Assembly: GCA_018882835.1 (NCBI GenBank)
Contig: VERE01000013.1
Location: forward strand, 1 to 64,000
Length of the DNA: 64,000 bases
Direction of reading: 5' to 3'
DNA from: Limnohabitans sp.
GTDB taxonomy: Bacteria; Pseudomonadota; Gammaproteobacteria; Burkholderiales; Burkholderiaceae_C
The notes beneath the pieces were generated by a model that worked only from the letters and a program-made list of their open reading frames with translations, was not told where the DNA came from and did not search any database. How positions within the stretch are numbered: position 1 is the stretch's first letter; the number at the start of each line of letters is the position of its first letter. Shown piece after piece: positions 54,921 through 63,113 of this stretch. Made by a program: the position numbers and the translations under genes.

Positions 54921-56683
54921 TGGAGCCTGCCGCCCGCCCTTCTCACCTGCTGCGCTTGTTGCCCACGCTGCCCATCCTGGCGTGGGGGCGGACATATGAC
55001 CGCGGCACTTTGGTCAGTGATTTGGTGGCTGCGCTCATTGTCACCATCATGCTGATTCCGCAGAGCCTGGCATATGCATTGCTGGCGGGTCTGCCGCCTG
55101 AGGTCGGCCTGTACGCCAGCGTGGCACCGTTGCTGCTGTACGCGGTGTTTGGCACCAGCCGGGTGCTGGCCGTGGGCCCGGTCGCGGTGGTCTCGCTCAT
55201 GACGGCAGCAGCCATCGGCGAGCATGCGGTGGTGGGTTCTCATCACTACTGGGCAGTGGCCATCACGCTGGCCTTTTTGTCGGGCGTGATGCTGTTGATC
55301 ATGGGTGTGCTGCGCCTGGGTTTCCTCGCGAATTTCCTGAGTCATCCCGTGATCTCGGGCTTTATCTCCGCTTCGGGTCTCCTGATTGCCGCCAGTCAGC
55401 TGAAGACCCTCATGGGCGTGAAGGCTGAGGGTCACAACTTCATCGATCTTGCACAAGCGCTGATCTCGCAGCTACCCCATATCCACGGGCTCACCCTGGT
55501 CGTGGGTGGATCGGCCACGGCTTTTTTGTTCTGGGTACGCAAGGGTCTCAAGCCACTGCTGATTCGCCTGGGGCTTAACGCACGTCTCGCTGATGTGGTG
55601 GCCAAGTCGGGACCCGTGGCAGCTATCGCAGTGACGACCCTGCTGGCCTGGGCCCTTGACTGGAAAGAGCAGGGTCTCAAGGTGGTGGGAAGCGTGCCCC
55701 AGGGCCTGCCGCCGCTGACAATGCCGATATGGGACTTTGCACTCTGGCAGTCTTTGGCAGTGCCAGCACTACTCATCAGCGTGGTTGGCTTCGTAGAGTC
55801 GGTTTCGGTGGGCCAGACATTGGCGGCCAAGCGACGCCAGCGCATTGAGCCAGATCAGGAACTGGTGGCGCTGGGCGCGAGTAACCTGTCAGCCGCCCTC
55901 ACAGGTGGATTCCCGGTGACTGGGGGTTTTGCCCGCTCGGTGGTGAACTTCGACGCGGGGGCTCAAACGCCAGCAGCGGGGGTCTACACAGCAGTGGGCA
56001 TCACGCTGGCTTCGCTGTTGCTGACGCCCGCGCTATATTTCCTTCCACAAGCCACGCTAGCAGCAACCATCATCGTGGCGGTACTCTCCCTGGTGGACCT
56101 AGGAATCCTCAAGAGAACTTGGACTTACTCGCCAGCCGACTTCATGGCGGTGCTGGTTACCCTGCTCGTAACGCTGGCGCAAGGGGTCGAGGCTGGGCTT
56201 GTGTCGGGTGTGGCTGTATCGCTAACCCTTTTCTTATTCCGAACCAGCCGGCCACATATTGCGGAGGTCGGGCTTGTCAAGGGCACAGAACATTTTCGCA
56301 ACGTGCTGAGATATGACGTAGCGACAAGTCCCATACTGGTCAGCCTGCGTGTGGATGAAAGCCTCTACTTTGCCAATGCGCGAGCGCTGGAGGATCGCAT
56401 CAATGACTTGGTTGCTGAGCGACCACAAATTAGACATGTCGTGCTGCAATGCTCGGCCATCAACGCCATTGACGCCAGTGCGCTAGAAAGCCTGGAATCG
56501 ATCGACCAGCGCCTGCGCGACGCTAACCTGAAGTTGCATCTTAGCGAAGTCAAGGGCCCGGTGATGGATCGCCTCCAGGCTACAAATTTTCACAAGAACC
56601 TCACCGGCAAGGTGTTTCTCAGCCACTACCAGGCCATATCCCAACTGGCTCCCGAAATATTGAAAGCCGCAAAGACTGGATAG
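54920..56683 (+). CDS. SulP-family anion transporter with STAS domain
   Basis: 587 residues. Eleven to twelve membrane helices with SulP blocks IPQSLAYALLAGLPPEVGLYASVAPLLLYAVFGTSR and GGFPVTGGFARSVVNFDAGAQTP, then a C-terminal STAS domain (about 445-570). The ATG shares a base with the SQR stop (TGATG), so the genes are coupled. Probable sulfate/sulfite movement as the end step of sulfide oxidation. Confidence 0.9.
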   Translation: MEPAARPSHLLRLLPTLPILAWGRTYDRGTLVSDLVAALIVTIMLIPQSLAYALLAGLPPEVGLYASVAPLLLYAVFGTSRVLAVGPVAVVSLMTAAAIGEHAVVGSHHYWAVAITLAFLSGVMLLIMGVLRLGFLANFLSHPVISGFISASGLLIAASQLKTLMGVKAEGHNFIDLAQALISQLPHIHGLTLVVGGSATAFLFWVRKGLKPLLIRLGLNARLADVVAKSGPVAAIAVTTLLAWALDWKEQGLKVVGSVPQGLPPLTMPIWDFALWQSLAVPALLISVVGFVESVSVGQTLAAKRRQRIEPDQELVALGASNLSAALTGGFPVTGGFARSVVNFDAGAQTPAAGVYTAVGITLASLLLTPALYFLPQATLAATIIVAVLSLVDLGILKRTWTYSPADFMAVLVTLLVTLAQGVEAGLVSGVAVSLTLFLFRTSRPHIAEVGLVKGTEHFRNVLRYDVATSPILVSLRVDESLYFANARALEDRINDLVAERPQIRHVVLQCSAINAIDASALESLESIDQRLRDANLKLHLSEVKGPVMDRLQATNFHKNLTGKVFLSHYQAISQLAPEILKAAKTG

Positions 56684-56763
56684 TTGATTTACCGGGTAAT
56701 TCACGGGCGGCACTGAAGAGCACAAGTGCGCAAGAGCGTGCTTCTGCAGACCTGGTTCTTCAA

Positions 56764-57945
56764 TCACCTGAGCAAAGCGGCTGCTTCGCGTGCGGCCACG
56801 CGGCCTTCGTCGGTGGGGATCACCCAGACTTCCACCCGACTGTCAGCGGCATGGATGCTCAGGGCTTCCTCCCCGCAGGCTTTCGCGTTACGTTGCACAT
56901 CCAGCCGCACACCCAGCCATTCCAGGGCCCGGCAGACGTCAGCACGTATCCGGGAGTCGTGCTCGCCGATGCCGCCGCTGAAGGCCAGCACATCCAGGCC
57001 TCGCAGGCAGGCGGTCAGGGCACCGCATTCGCGTACCACGCGATGGGTGAACAGTGTGATCGCCCATTGAGCCGCGGGCGAAGCGTCTGCACGGAGTTTG
57101 CGCATGTCCGCCGAAACGCCTGAAACACCCAGCAAACCGGACTGCTTGTACAGCAGGGTTTGAATGCGGTCGTGGGACCAGCCTTGTTCCATCAGAAAGA
57201 GCAGGACGCCGGCATCCAATGCACCGCTGCGGGTGCCCATCATCAAACCATCCAAAGCAGAAAACCCCATGGTGGTGGCACGGCTCTGACCTGCCTGAGC
57301 GGCACAGAGGCTGGCGCCATTGCCCAGGTGCGCCATGACCACATTGCCCTGGGCGCGCAGTGAGCGTTCCTGCAAAGTGCCCAGGATGTATTGGTAGGAC
57401 AAGCCATGAAACCCATAGCGGCGCACACCTTGCCGGGTCAGAGACTGCGGCAGAGCGAATTGGCGTTCTTGCTCCGGCACCGTGCCATGGAAGGCAGTGT
57501 CAAAGCAGGCTACCTGGGGGAGCGCTGGAAATGCCTGCGCAAAAGAATCAATGCCAGCCAGATTATGCGGCTGGTGCAACGGAGCCAGTGAATTCAGGGA
57601 GGCCAGTTTCTTCAGCACATCCGGGGTGACTTTCACGCTGCGGGTGAAGTACTCGCCGCCATGCACCACGCGGTGGGCAATGGCTTTCAGAGGGGGTAAA
57701 TCTGGCAGGCGGGCCAGCAGGTCCCGCAAATGGATCAACGCGTCATCAAACGGGTCGGCAGTGCCAACGGTCAGCACGTCCCGCAGGGTCGGGCCGGACT
57801 GACGCCAAACGATTTCAGGTGAACCATGGGGCTCCAGTCCCTGGATGTTGCCCGTCAGGACACTGGGCTGGATCAGGCCATCCCTTTCAGGGTACAGCGA
57901 AAACTTCAGGGTGGAGGAGCCGGCATTGACGGCAAGAATGGCCAT
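56764..57945 (-). CDS. ackA: acetate kinase
   Basis: 393 residues: VNAGSSTLKFSLY at the N-terminus (phosphate-binding), AHRVVHGGEYFT, FDTAFHGTVPEQERQFALP, HLGNGASLCA and FSGGIGEHDSRIRADVC identify the kinase. Interconverts acetyl phosphate/ADP and acetate/ATP, or longer acyl phosphates. Last gene of the leftward phaC-fabI-pta-ackA cluster; 9 bp after the MaoC-PTA gene. Confidence 0.95.
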   Translation of the reverse strand: MAILAVNAGSSTLKFSLYPERDGLIQPSVLTGNIQGLEPHGSPEIVWRQSGPTLRDVLTVGTADPFDDALIHLRDLLARLPDLPPLKAIAHRVVHGGEYFTRSVKVTPDVLKKLASLNSLAPLHQPHNLAGIDSFAQAFPALPQVACFDTAFHGTVPEQERQFALPQSLTRQGVRRYGFHGLSYQYILGTLQERSLRAQGNVVMAHLGNGASLCAAQAGQSRATTMGFSALDGLMMGTRSGALDAGVLLFLMEQGWSHDRIQTLLYKQSGLLGVSGVSADMRKLRADASPAAQWAITLFTHRVVRECGALTACLRGLDVLAFSGGIGEHDSRIRADVCRALEWLGVRLDVQRNAKACGEEALSIHAADSRVEVWVIPTDEGRVAAREAAALLR

Positions 57946-57954
57946 GGTCCGGAC

Positions 57955-59364
57955 TCAGCGGGGCAGGCCCTTGGCACGCCGTCCGTGGTGTGCCGCCAAC
58001 AGGGCCAGGAGGGCCGAAGCCACCCGCGTGCCAGGGCCATCGGCGCGACTGGTCAGGGCGATGGGGACACGCGCACCCAAAACCAGTCCTGCGCCGGTGG
58101 CGCCTGCCAGGTATTCCAGTTGCTTGGCCAGCATATTGCCCGACTCGAGGTCAGGAACGGCCAGGATGTCGGCATCACCTGCCACATCCGACGTGATATT
58201 TTTGATTTGGGCCGCATGGGCCGAGATGGCATTGTCAAAAGCCAGCGGCCCATCCAGCCGGCCTCCGCGTATCTGGCCACGGTCGGCCATCTTGCACAGG
58301 GCGGCGGCATCCAGAGTGGACGGCATGTCCGGATTGACAGTCTCCAAGGCCGAGAGAATCGCCACCTTGGGCTTCTCGATGCCCAGGATCACAGCCAAAT
58401 CGATGGCGTTTTGGACGATGTCGACTTTATCGCGCAGACTGGGGCGGATGTTCAGTGCTGCATCCGTGACCATCAGGGGTTTGGCGTACATCGGGACATC
58501 AAAGCGGAACACATGGGACATGCGACGATCGGTACGCAAGGCGGGCTGGGCCAAAACCGCGTGCAACAACTCATCGGTATGGAGACTGCCCTTCATCAAG
58601 ATGTCAACCTCACCTTTGGCGGCCATTTCTGCAGCAGCTTCGGCCGCCGCATGGCTGTGGAGGACCGCAACCCGCTCCACCCCGCTGAGGTCCCAGCCAA
58701 TGTCTGCGGCCAGCTTGTCGATCCTGGTGCTGGGGCCCACCAGCACCGGGATGATGAGGCCATGGTGAGTGGCGTCCCGGGCGCCACTCAAAGATTCGAT
58801 ATCGCAGGGATGAACCACGGCACACCGCACAGGGGACAGGCCGGCGCCCTTGGCCAGCAAGGCCTTGAAGCGGGCCTCCGGGTCAAACAACTGGATGTGC
58901 GGTACCGATGACCGTGGGCGTCGCACTTTTTGGGTGGGAGCCAGCACCCGCGCCGATCCATACAGGACCCGCTCGGCGTGTTGGTTGAGCACTTCGCAAT
59001 CCAGATCGACACGCTTCTTGACGTCATCCTTGGCTGTGATGGTGACCGATACCGTCAAGGTGTCGCCGATGCGCACTGGTCGGGAGAAATGCAAATCCTG
59101 TTGCAGGTAAATCGTGCCAGGCCCTGGAAATTGCGTGCCCAGCAAAGCCGAGATCAGCGCACCACCCCACATGCCATGTGCAATCACGCCATGAAACAAA
59201 GTGTCGTTAGCGTACTCGGGATCCAAATGGGCAGGATTGGTGTCACCCGACACGGCGGCAAAGGCCTGGATATCGGACAAACTCAGGGTGCGCGTCAGGC
59301 GGGCGCTTTGACCCACGCTCAGTTCGTCATAGGTCAGATTTTCAATCAGGTCGGATTCGGTCAC
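57955..59364 (-). CDS. MaoC enoyl-CoA hydratase fused to phosphate acyltransferase
   Basis: 469 residues, GTG start. N-terminal MaoC hot-dog domain (about 10-145): FAAVSGDTNPAHLDPEYA and FHGVIAHGMWGGALIS hold the Asp/His dyad of R-specific hydratases. C-terminal PTA_PTB domain (about 165-469) makes acyl phosphates from acyl-CoA. Together with AckA it can generate ATP by substrate-level phosphorylation. Confidence 0.9.
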   Translation of the reverse strand: MTESDLIENLTYDELSVGQSARLTRTLSLSDIQAFAAVSGDTNPAHLDPEYANDTLFHGVIAHGMWGGALISALLGTQFPGPGTIYLQQDLHFSRPVRIGDTLTVSVTITAKDDVKKRVDLDCEVLNQHAERVLYGSARVLAPTQKVRRPRSSVPHIQLFDPEARFKALLAKGAGLSPVRCAVVHPCDIESLSGARDATHHGLIIPVLVGPSTRIDKLAADIGWDLSGVERVAVLHSHAAAEAAAEMAAKGEVDILMKGSLHTDELLHAVLAQPALRTDRRMSHVFRFDVPMYAKPLMVTDAALNIRPSLRDKVDIVQNAIDLAVILGIEKPKVAILSALETVNPDMPSTLDAAALCKMADRGQIRGGRLDGPLAFDNAISAHAAQIKNITSDVAGDADILAVPDLESGNMLAKQLEYLAGATGAGLVLGARVPIALTSRADGPGTRVASALLALLAAHHGRRAKGLPR

Positions 59365-59391
59365 GGTTCAGGGTCTCGGTCAAATTCGATT

Positions 59392-60168
59392 TCAAGCGAT
59401 GGCATGACAGCCGGCATCGACATACAGCGTCTGGCCGGTCATACCCGAGGAGGCATCGCTGCACAGGAAAGTACATAGTTGCGCGATTTCGTTCAGTGTC
59501 ACCAGGCGACCCAGGGGCGCTTTGCGAACGGCGTTGCGCATCAGGTCATCAAAATCAGCGATGCCCGACGCCGCGCGCGTGAGGATGGGACCGGGCGAGA
59601 CGGCATGCACACGGATATTGCGCGGGCCCAACTCCATGGCCATGTAACGCACCAACGACTCCAGGGCGGCCTTGACAGGCCCCATCAAACCATAGTGAGG
59701 CACTGCTTCGTCAGCGCCCAGGTAGCTCATGGTCACCATGCTGCCCCCTCTGGGCATGTGGGGCGAGCACAACTTGGCCAGGGTGGCAAAGCTGTGGCAG
59801 GAGACCTCCATGGCACGCGCAAAGCCGGTGCTGGAGCTGTCAATGACCTGGCCATGCAAATCCTCCAGCGGAGCCCAGGCGATCGAATGAATCACAAAAT
59901 CCAGTGAGCCCAGCTGGTCGACAGCATGTTGCACCAGATTTTCCAGACTGCCTGCTTCTTCCACATTGCAGGGCAGGACAGGAATATTCAGGGCCTGGGT
60001 CAGCGGTTCGACAAAGCGCAATGCCTTTTCGTTCAAGCAGGTGGTGAGGAGTTGGGCGCCCTGGACATGGGCCTGCTGGGCACAACCCCAAGCGATGCTG
60101 TGCTCGTTGGCCAATCCCAGAATCAGTCCGTTTTTGCCCTTCAGGCTGGCAAAGTCAATGGCAGTCAT
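59392..60168 (-). CDS. fabI: enoyl-ACP reductase-like protein (FabI family)
   Basis: 258 residues. GLILGLANEHSIAWGCAQ is the FabI cofactor loop; HYGLMGPVKAALESLVRYMA has the FabI Tyr-x6-Lys pair. It sits inside an ackA/pta/phaC cluster rather than with fatty-acid synthesis genes, so it may be a second, accessory FabI acting on short acyl substrates. The start lies 4 bp after the preceding hypothetical gene. Confidence 0.87.
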   Translation of the reverse strand: MTAIDFASLKGKNGLILGLANEHSIAWGCAQQAHVQGAQLLTTCLNEKALRFVEPLTQALNIPVLPCNVEEAGSLENLVQHAVDQLGSLDFVIHSIAWAPLEDLHGQVIDSSSTGFARAMEVSCHSFATLAKLCSPHMPRGGSMVTMSYLGADEAVPHYGLMGPVKAALESLVRYMAMELGPRNIRVHAVSPGPILTRAASGIADFDDLMRNAVRKAPLGRLVTLNEIAQLCTFLCSDASSGMTGQTLYVDAGCHAIA

Positions 60169-60172
60169 GGGC

Positions 60173-60553
60173 TTATGCTTTTCCAAAAAGTTGTTGCACA
60201 CGAAGACCATCGGCACCGGGCTTGAAGCCTTCCAACGCCAGATGCTCTTCGGCATCGATCAGAATCTGCTTGAGCGTCTCGACGCCAATTTGTTCGGCGT
60301 AGTTTTTTTCCATTCCATAGCGCAGTACCAGCAAGCCACGCAGCTCGGTCCATTGACGCAATTGGTGGGGATCGTTGCCATAGCGAGGCCGCGAAGATTG
60401 CAAAACCTCCTGAACATGCTGGTCGTGATCGAGTGTCACCCCCAAAGCAATCGCAAGACGGGCAATGCGTGCATTCAGGGCCTCAAACGAAGCCTCGATA
60501 CGATGCAAAGGTCCCGAAGACAAATCATCAGTAGAAACAAAATCAGTCGACAT
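60173..60553 (-). CDS. hypothetical protein between phaC and fabI
   Basis: 126 residues, no signal or membrane segment. It reads as mostly helical with IEASFEALNARIARLAIALGVTLD, a central LRQWTELRGLLVLRYGMEKNYAEQIGVETLKQILIDAEEHLALEGF, and no motif I recognise. It overlaps the phaC stop by 11 bp, so translation is coupled. By position it may be a granule or PhaC-associated protein; that is inference. Confidence 0.72.
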   Translation of the reverse strand: MSTDFVSTDDLSSGPLHRIEASFEALNARIARLAIALGVTLDHDQHVQEVLQSSRPRYGNDPHQLRQWTELRGLLVLRYGMEKNYAEQIGVETLKQILIDAEEHLALEGFKPGADGLRVQQLFGKA

Positions 60554-62306
60554 AGCGCACTTTCACATAGTCGCCAGGCGCATCGCACAAGGCTCTCTTT
60601 GAAGAAATGGCGCGGGCTTTGACAAGTTGGCTCGAGTGCTTTTCCAGCCAATGCTGCATGGGCACCCACCAGGAGCCTTCATGCACAGACGCCTGTTTCA
60701 TCCAGACATCAGGCTCTGTCCAGGTGTGGCCTGGACTGGCATGTTGCATCTGGTAGCTGCGATGGGGATGCCCTGGTTCGGACACGATTCCCGCATTGTG
60801 TCCACCTGCGGCAAGGATGAAGGTGATGTCTGTGTGTGTCAGCAAATGGATCTTGTAGACCGAGCGCCAGGGGGACACATGATCACGCACCGTACCCACC
60901 ACCAGCATGGGGGCGTGAATGTCCATCAAAGCCACCCCTTCACCCTCAAAGCGGAAATGCCCTTTGGCCAGGGCGTCGTGCAGAAACAGTGAATTCAGGT
61001 ATTCGTTGTGCATGCGCTCAGGCAGCCGGGTGGTATCGGCATTCCAACTCATCATGTCCATGCCGACGTCTTCTTCGCCCAAAAAGTAGCGGTGGGTATT
61101 GCGCGACCAGATCAGGTCACGCGAGTTCAGAAACTGGAATGCGCCAGCCATCTGCTTGCCCGTCAGGTAGCCTTTTTGGGCCATGTCTTCCCGCAAGGTT
61201 TTGAGTTGGTCGTCGTCAATGAACACACCCAGCTCGCCGGGCTCCGAAAAATCGGTCTGTGCGGCCAGCAAGGTGACCGAGGCCAGCTCGGGCAGAGTGG
61301 GATCAGCGCGGCGTCTGCGCCGATGGGTACGGCGTCCCAACACAGCCGCTGCAATCGCGAGGAAGGTTCCTCCCAGGCAATATCCGATGGCGTGCAATCG
61401 GGGCTCGCCGGTCTGGGCTTTCACGGTGGCCATGGCATCCAGCACTCCCATGCGCACGTAATCGTCCATACCTACATCCCGATCCGACGAATCGGGATTG
61501 CGCCAGGAGATCATGAAGACCGTGTGCCCCTTGTCGACCAGGTAGCGCACCATGGAGTTGTTTGCAGACAAGTCCAGGATGTAGTACTTCATGATGCACG
61601 AGGGCACGATCAGCAAAGGCTCGGTGTGCACTTGTGGAGTGGTCGGCGCATATTGAATCAGTTCGATCAAGCGATTTCGAAACACCACCTTGCCAGGTGT
61701 GATGGCCACGTCCTTACCAACTTCAAAAGGAAGGGGATCGAGCTTGTGGGCGTCCTTCTCGATAGCGGCGCGGTGATTCAGATCCTGCAGGTACTGGCGC
61801 CATCCCTTGAGCCAGCTTTCACCTCGGGTGTCCAGCGCCTGGCGCATCACTTGCGGGTTGCTCCACGGCCAGTTGGACGGTGACAAGGCGTCCAACCATT
61901 GTCGGGCGAAAAAATTTACCAAGTGCCGGTGATGGTCAGACATGCCTTCTAGCTGGATGGCGCGAAGCCATTGATTCACCTGCGCTTTGTAATTCTCTTT
62001 CAGGCTGCTGTAGGGCCATTGCTGCCAGGCTTCGTGACGAAAACGGGGGTCTTTTTCCTCTGTGGCAGGGGTGTTCAGGGCTTGCGACAAATCCGCCACG
62101 GCTTGTTGCATCAGCACCATTTGCTGCCCGGGCGACGTGCCCAGATGCAGCGCCCAATCCAGAAATGCCAGTGTCAGTGAGATGGGTGACAAACCCATGC
62201 TGGCTTGGGACCCTATCGCATGCAAGGCTTGATCCAGTCCTTGAGCCGCACGGCGCAAGGCGATGTCCGACTCATCAAGGGTGGTGTGCTCTTCAGAACT
62301 CATCAT
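60543..62306 (-). CDS. phaC: polyhydroxyalkanoate synthase, class I-like
   Basis: 587 residues. Lipase-like box GYCLGG places the catalytic Cys at 310; Asp475 (GTVRDHVSPW) and His503 (AAGGHNAGIV) complete the triad. N-terminal domain FDxR..W-type block (DPRFRHEAWQQWPYSSLKENY) fits class I PhaC. An unusual Arg-rich stretch (about 325-333) follows the active-site helix. Polymerises hydroxyacyl-CoA. First gene of the cluster, behind the FNR box. Confidence 0.9.
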   Translation of the reverse strand: MMSSEEHTTLDESDIALRRAAQGLDQALHAIGSQASMGLSPISLTLAFLDWALHLGTSPGQQMVLMQQAVADLSQALNTPATEEKDPRFRHEAWQQWPYSSLKENYKAQVNQWLRAIQLEGMSDHHRHLVNFFARQWLDALSPSNWPWSNPQVMRQALDTRGESWLKGWRQYLQDLNHRAAIEKDAHKLDPLPFEVGKDVAITPGKVVFRNRLIELIQYAPTTPQVHTEPLLIVPSCIMKYYILDLSANNSMVRYLVDKGHTVFMISWRNPDSSDRDVGMDDYVRMGVLDAMATVKAQTGEPRLHAIGYCLGGTFLAIAAAVLGRRTHRRRRRADPTLPELASVTLLAAQTDFSEPGELGVFIDDDQLKTLREDMAQKGYLTGKQMAGAFQFLNSRDLIWSRNTHRYFLGEEDVGMDMMSWNADTTRLPERMHNEYLNSLFLHDALAKGHFRFEGEGVALMDIHAPMLVVGTVRDHVSPWRSVYKIHLLTHTDITFILAAGGHNAGIVSEPGHPHRSYQMQHASPGHTWTEPDVWMKQASVHEGSWWVPMQHWLEKHSSQLVKARAISSKRALCDAPGDYVKVRYVD

Positions 62307-62358
62307 TTTTCCAATTTCCCAGATTGACCAAGTATCTGCCCAGTACCGGGTAAAGAAA

Positions 62359-62372
62359 TTGATTCATGTCAA
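62359..62372. promoter_or_regulatory. FNR/ANR-type box upstream of phaC cluster
   Basis: TTGATTCATGTCAA matches the FNR consensus TTGAT-N4-ATCAA at 9 of 10 positions. On the minus strand a GATACT hexamer at 62336-62331 would give a start near 62324; the box centre is then 41.5 bp upstream, the standard class II activator position. Predicts activation under low oxygen. Confidence 0.7.
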
Positions 62373-62777
62373 TAACTGAGATTGACCTGTGTCAGAAATG
62401 ACGGGTGACTTGAAGCGAAGCTGCATTCGTCAAGGGTTTCGAACTATCCGCAGCCCAACACGTAAGCTTTCGAACCCAAGCGGACAAAAAAGAATCTTTC
62501 GCGACTGACTGCTTCAGGCTGATTCGGACAGCTCAAACTGTTTCAAAGTTAGCGCCAAAAATGGGCTGATCCCGCATTTAGTCAACATCTCACGCCACGC
62601 GTAATTCATTGATTTATAGGGATTACTTGTTGTTGTAAGAGAGTAATTACGGCTCGATGAGCTGGACGCGTTGGATCGGCCACCTGCCAATCGCAAAGTA
62701 AATTTCATAGCCAAAGACAAATAAACACTCATATATGCTTTGCTAAAATACCTATGACGCCATAAAATGCGCTTTAA
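62373..62777. other. AT-richer intergenic region between phaC cluster and hipBA
   Basis: About 400 bases with no convincing gene. It is visibly AT-richer than its neighbours towards the right end. It holds a pair of TTTCGAAC words at 62437-62444 and 62468-62475, 31 bp apart, and a weak minus-strand 72-codon frame (62514-62732) without recognisable motifs. The hipB promoter should lie near 62730-62770. No tRNA or attachment site identified. Confidence 0.4.
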
Positions 62778-63113
62778 ATGAAATCCTTATCTCCTGCCCC
62801 GCTGCCTGTCACGCGCAGCCTGACCCGTCTGGGCCAGGCGATTTCGCTTGCGCGTCGGCGCAGGCACCTGACACAGGAAGATCTGGCAGCACGCATTGGC
62901 GCATCTGCCCACACCGTGCGGCGAATGGAAGCTGGCCACCCTGGCACCGCACTGGTTCATTTCGCCCGGGCCTTGCAGGTGTTTGGCGAGCTCGACAAAC
63001 TCGATCAACTGCTAGACACCCCCCAGGACACCATTGGCCTGACCTTGATGGATGAAAAATTGCCTCAGCGCGTTCGCAAGTCCCGCAAGTCGCCGGAGTC
63101 AGGAGCGTTTTGA
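62778..63113 (+). CDS. hipB: HipB-like antitoxin (XRE helix-turn-helix)
   Basis: 111 residues. LGQAISLARRRRHLTQEDLAARIGASAHTVRRMEAGHPGTALVHFARAL is an XRE helix-turn-helix; the basic C-terminal tail (PQRVRKSRKSPESGAF) is poorly structured, as in antitoxins. Stop overlaps the hipA start by one base (TGATG), the usual arrangement for type II toxin-antitoxin pairs. It should repress its own promoter. Confidence 0.88.
   Translation: MKSLSPAPLPVTRSLTRLGQAISLARRRRHLTQEDLAARIGASAHTVRRMEAGHPGTALVHFARALQVFGELDKLDQLLDTPQDTIGLTLMDEKLPQRVRKSRKSPESGAF

Noticed and set aside
62381-62395. Second FNR-like site (TTGACCTGTGTCAG)
   Set aside because: Only partial match to the half-sites and no consistent promoter spacing.
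62514-62732. 72-codon minus-strand frame in the phaC-hipB gap
   Set aside because: No motif, no clear ribosome site, Ser/Leu-rich translation; may be chance or a remnant.
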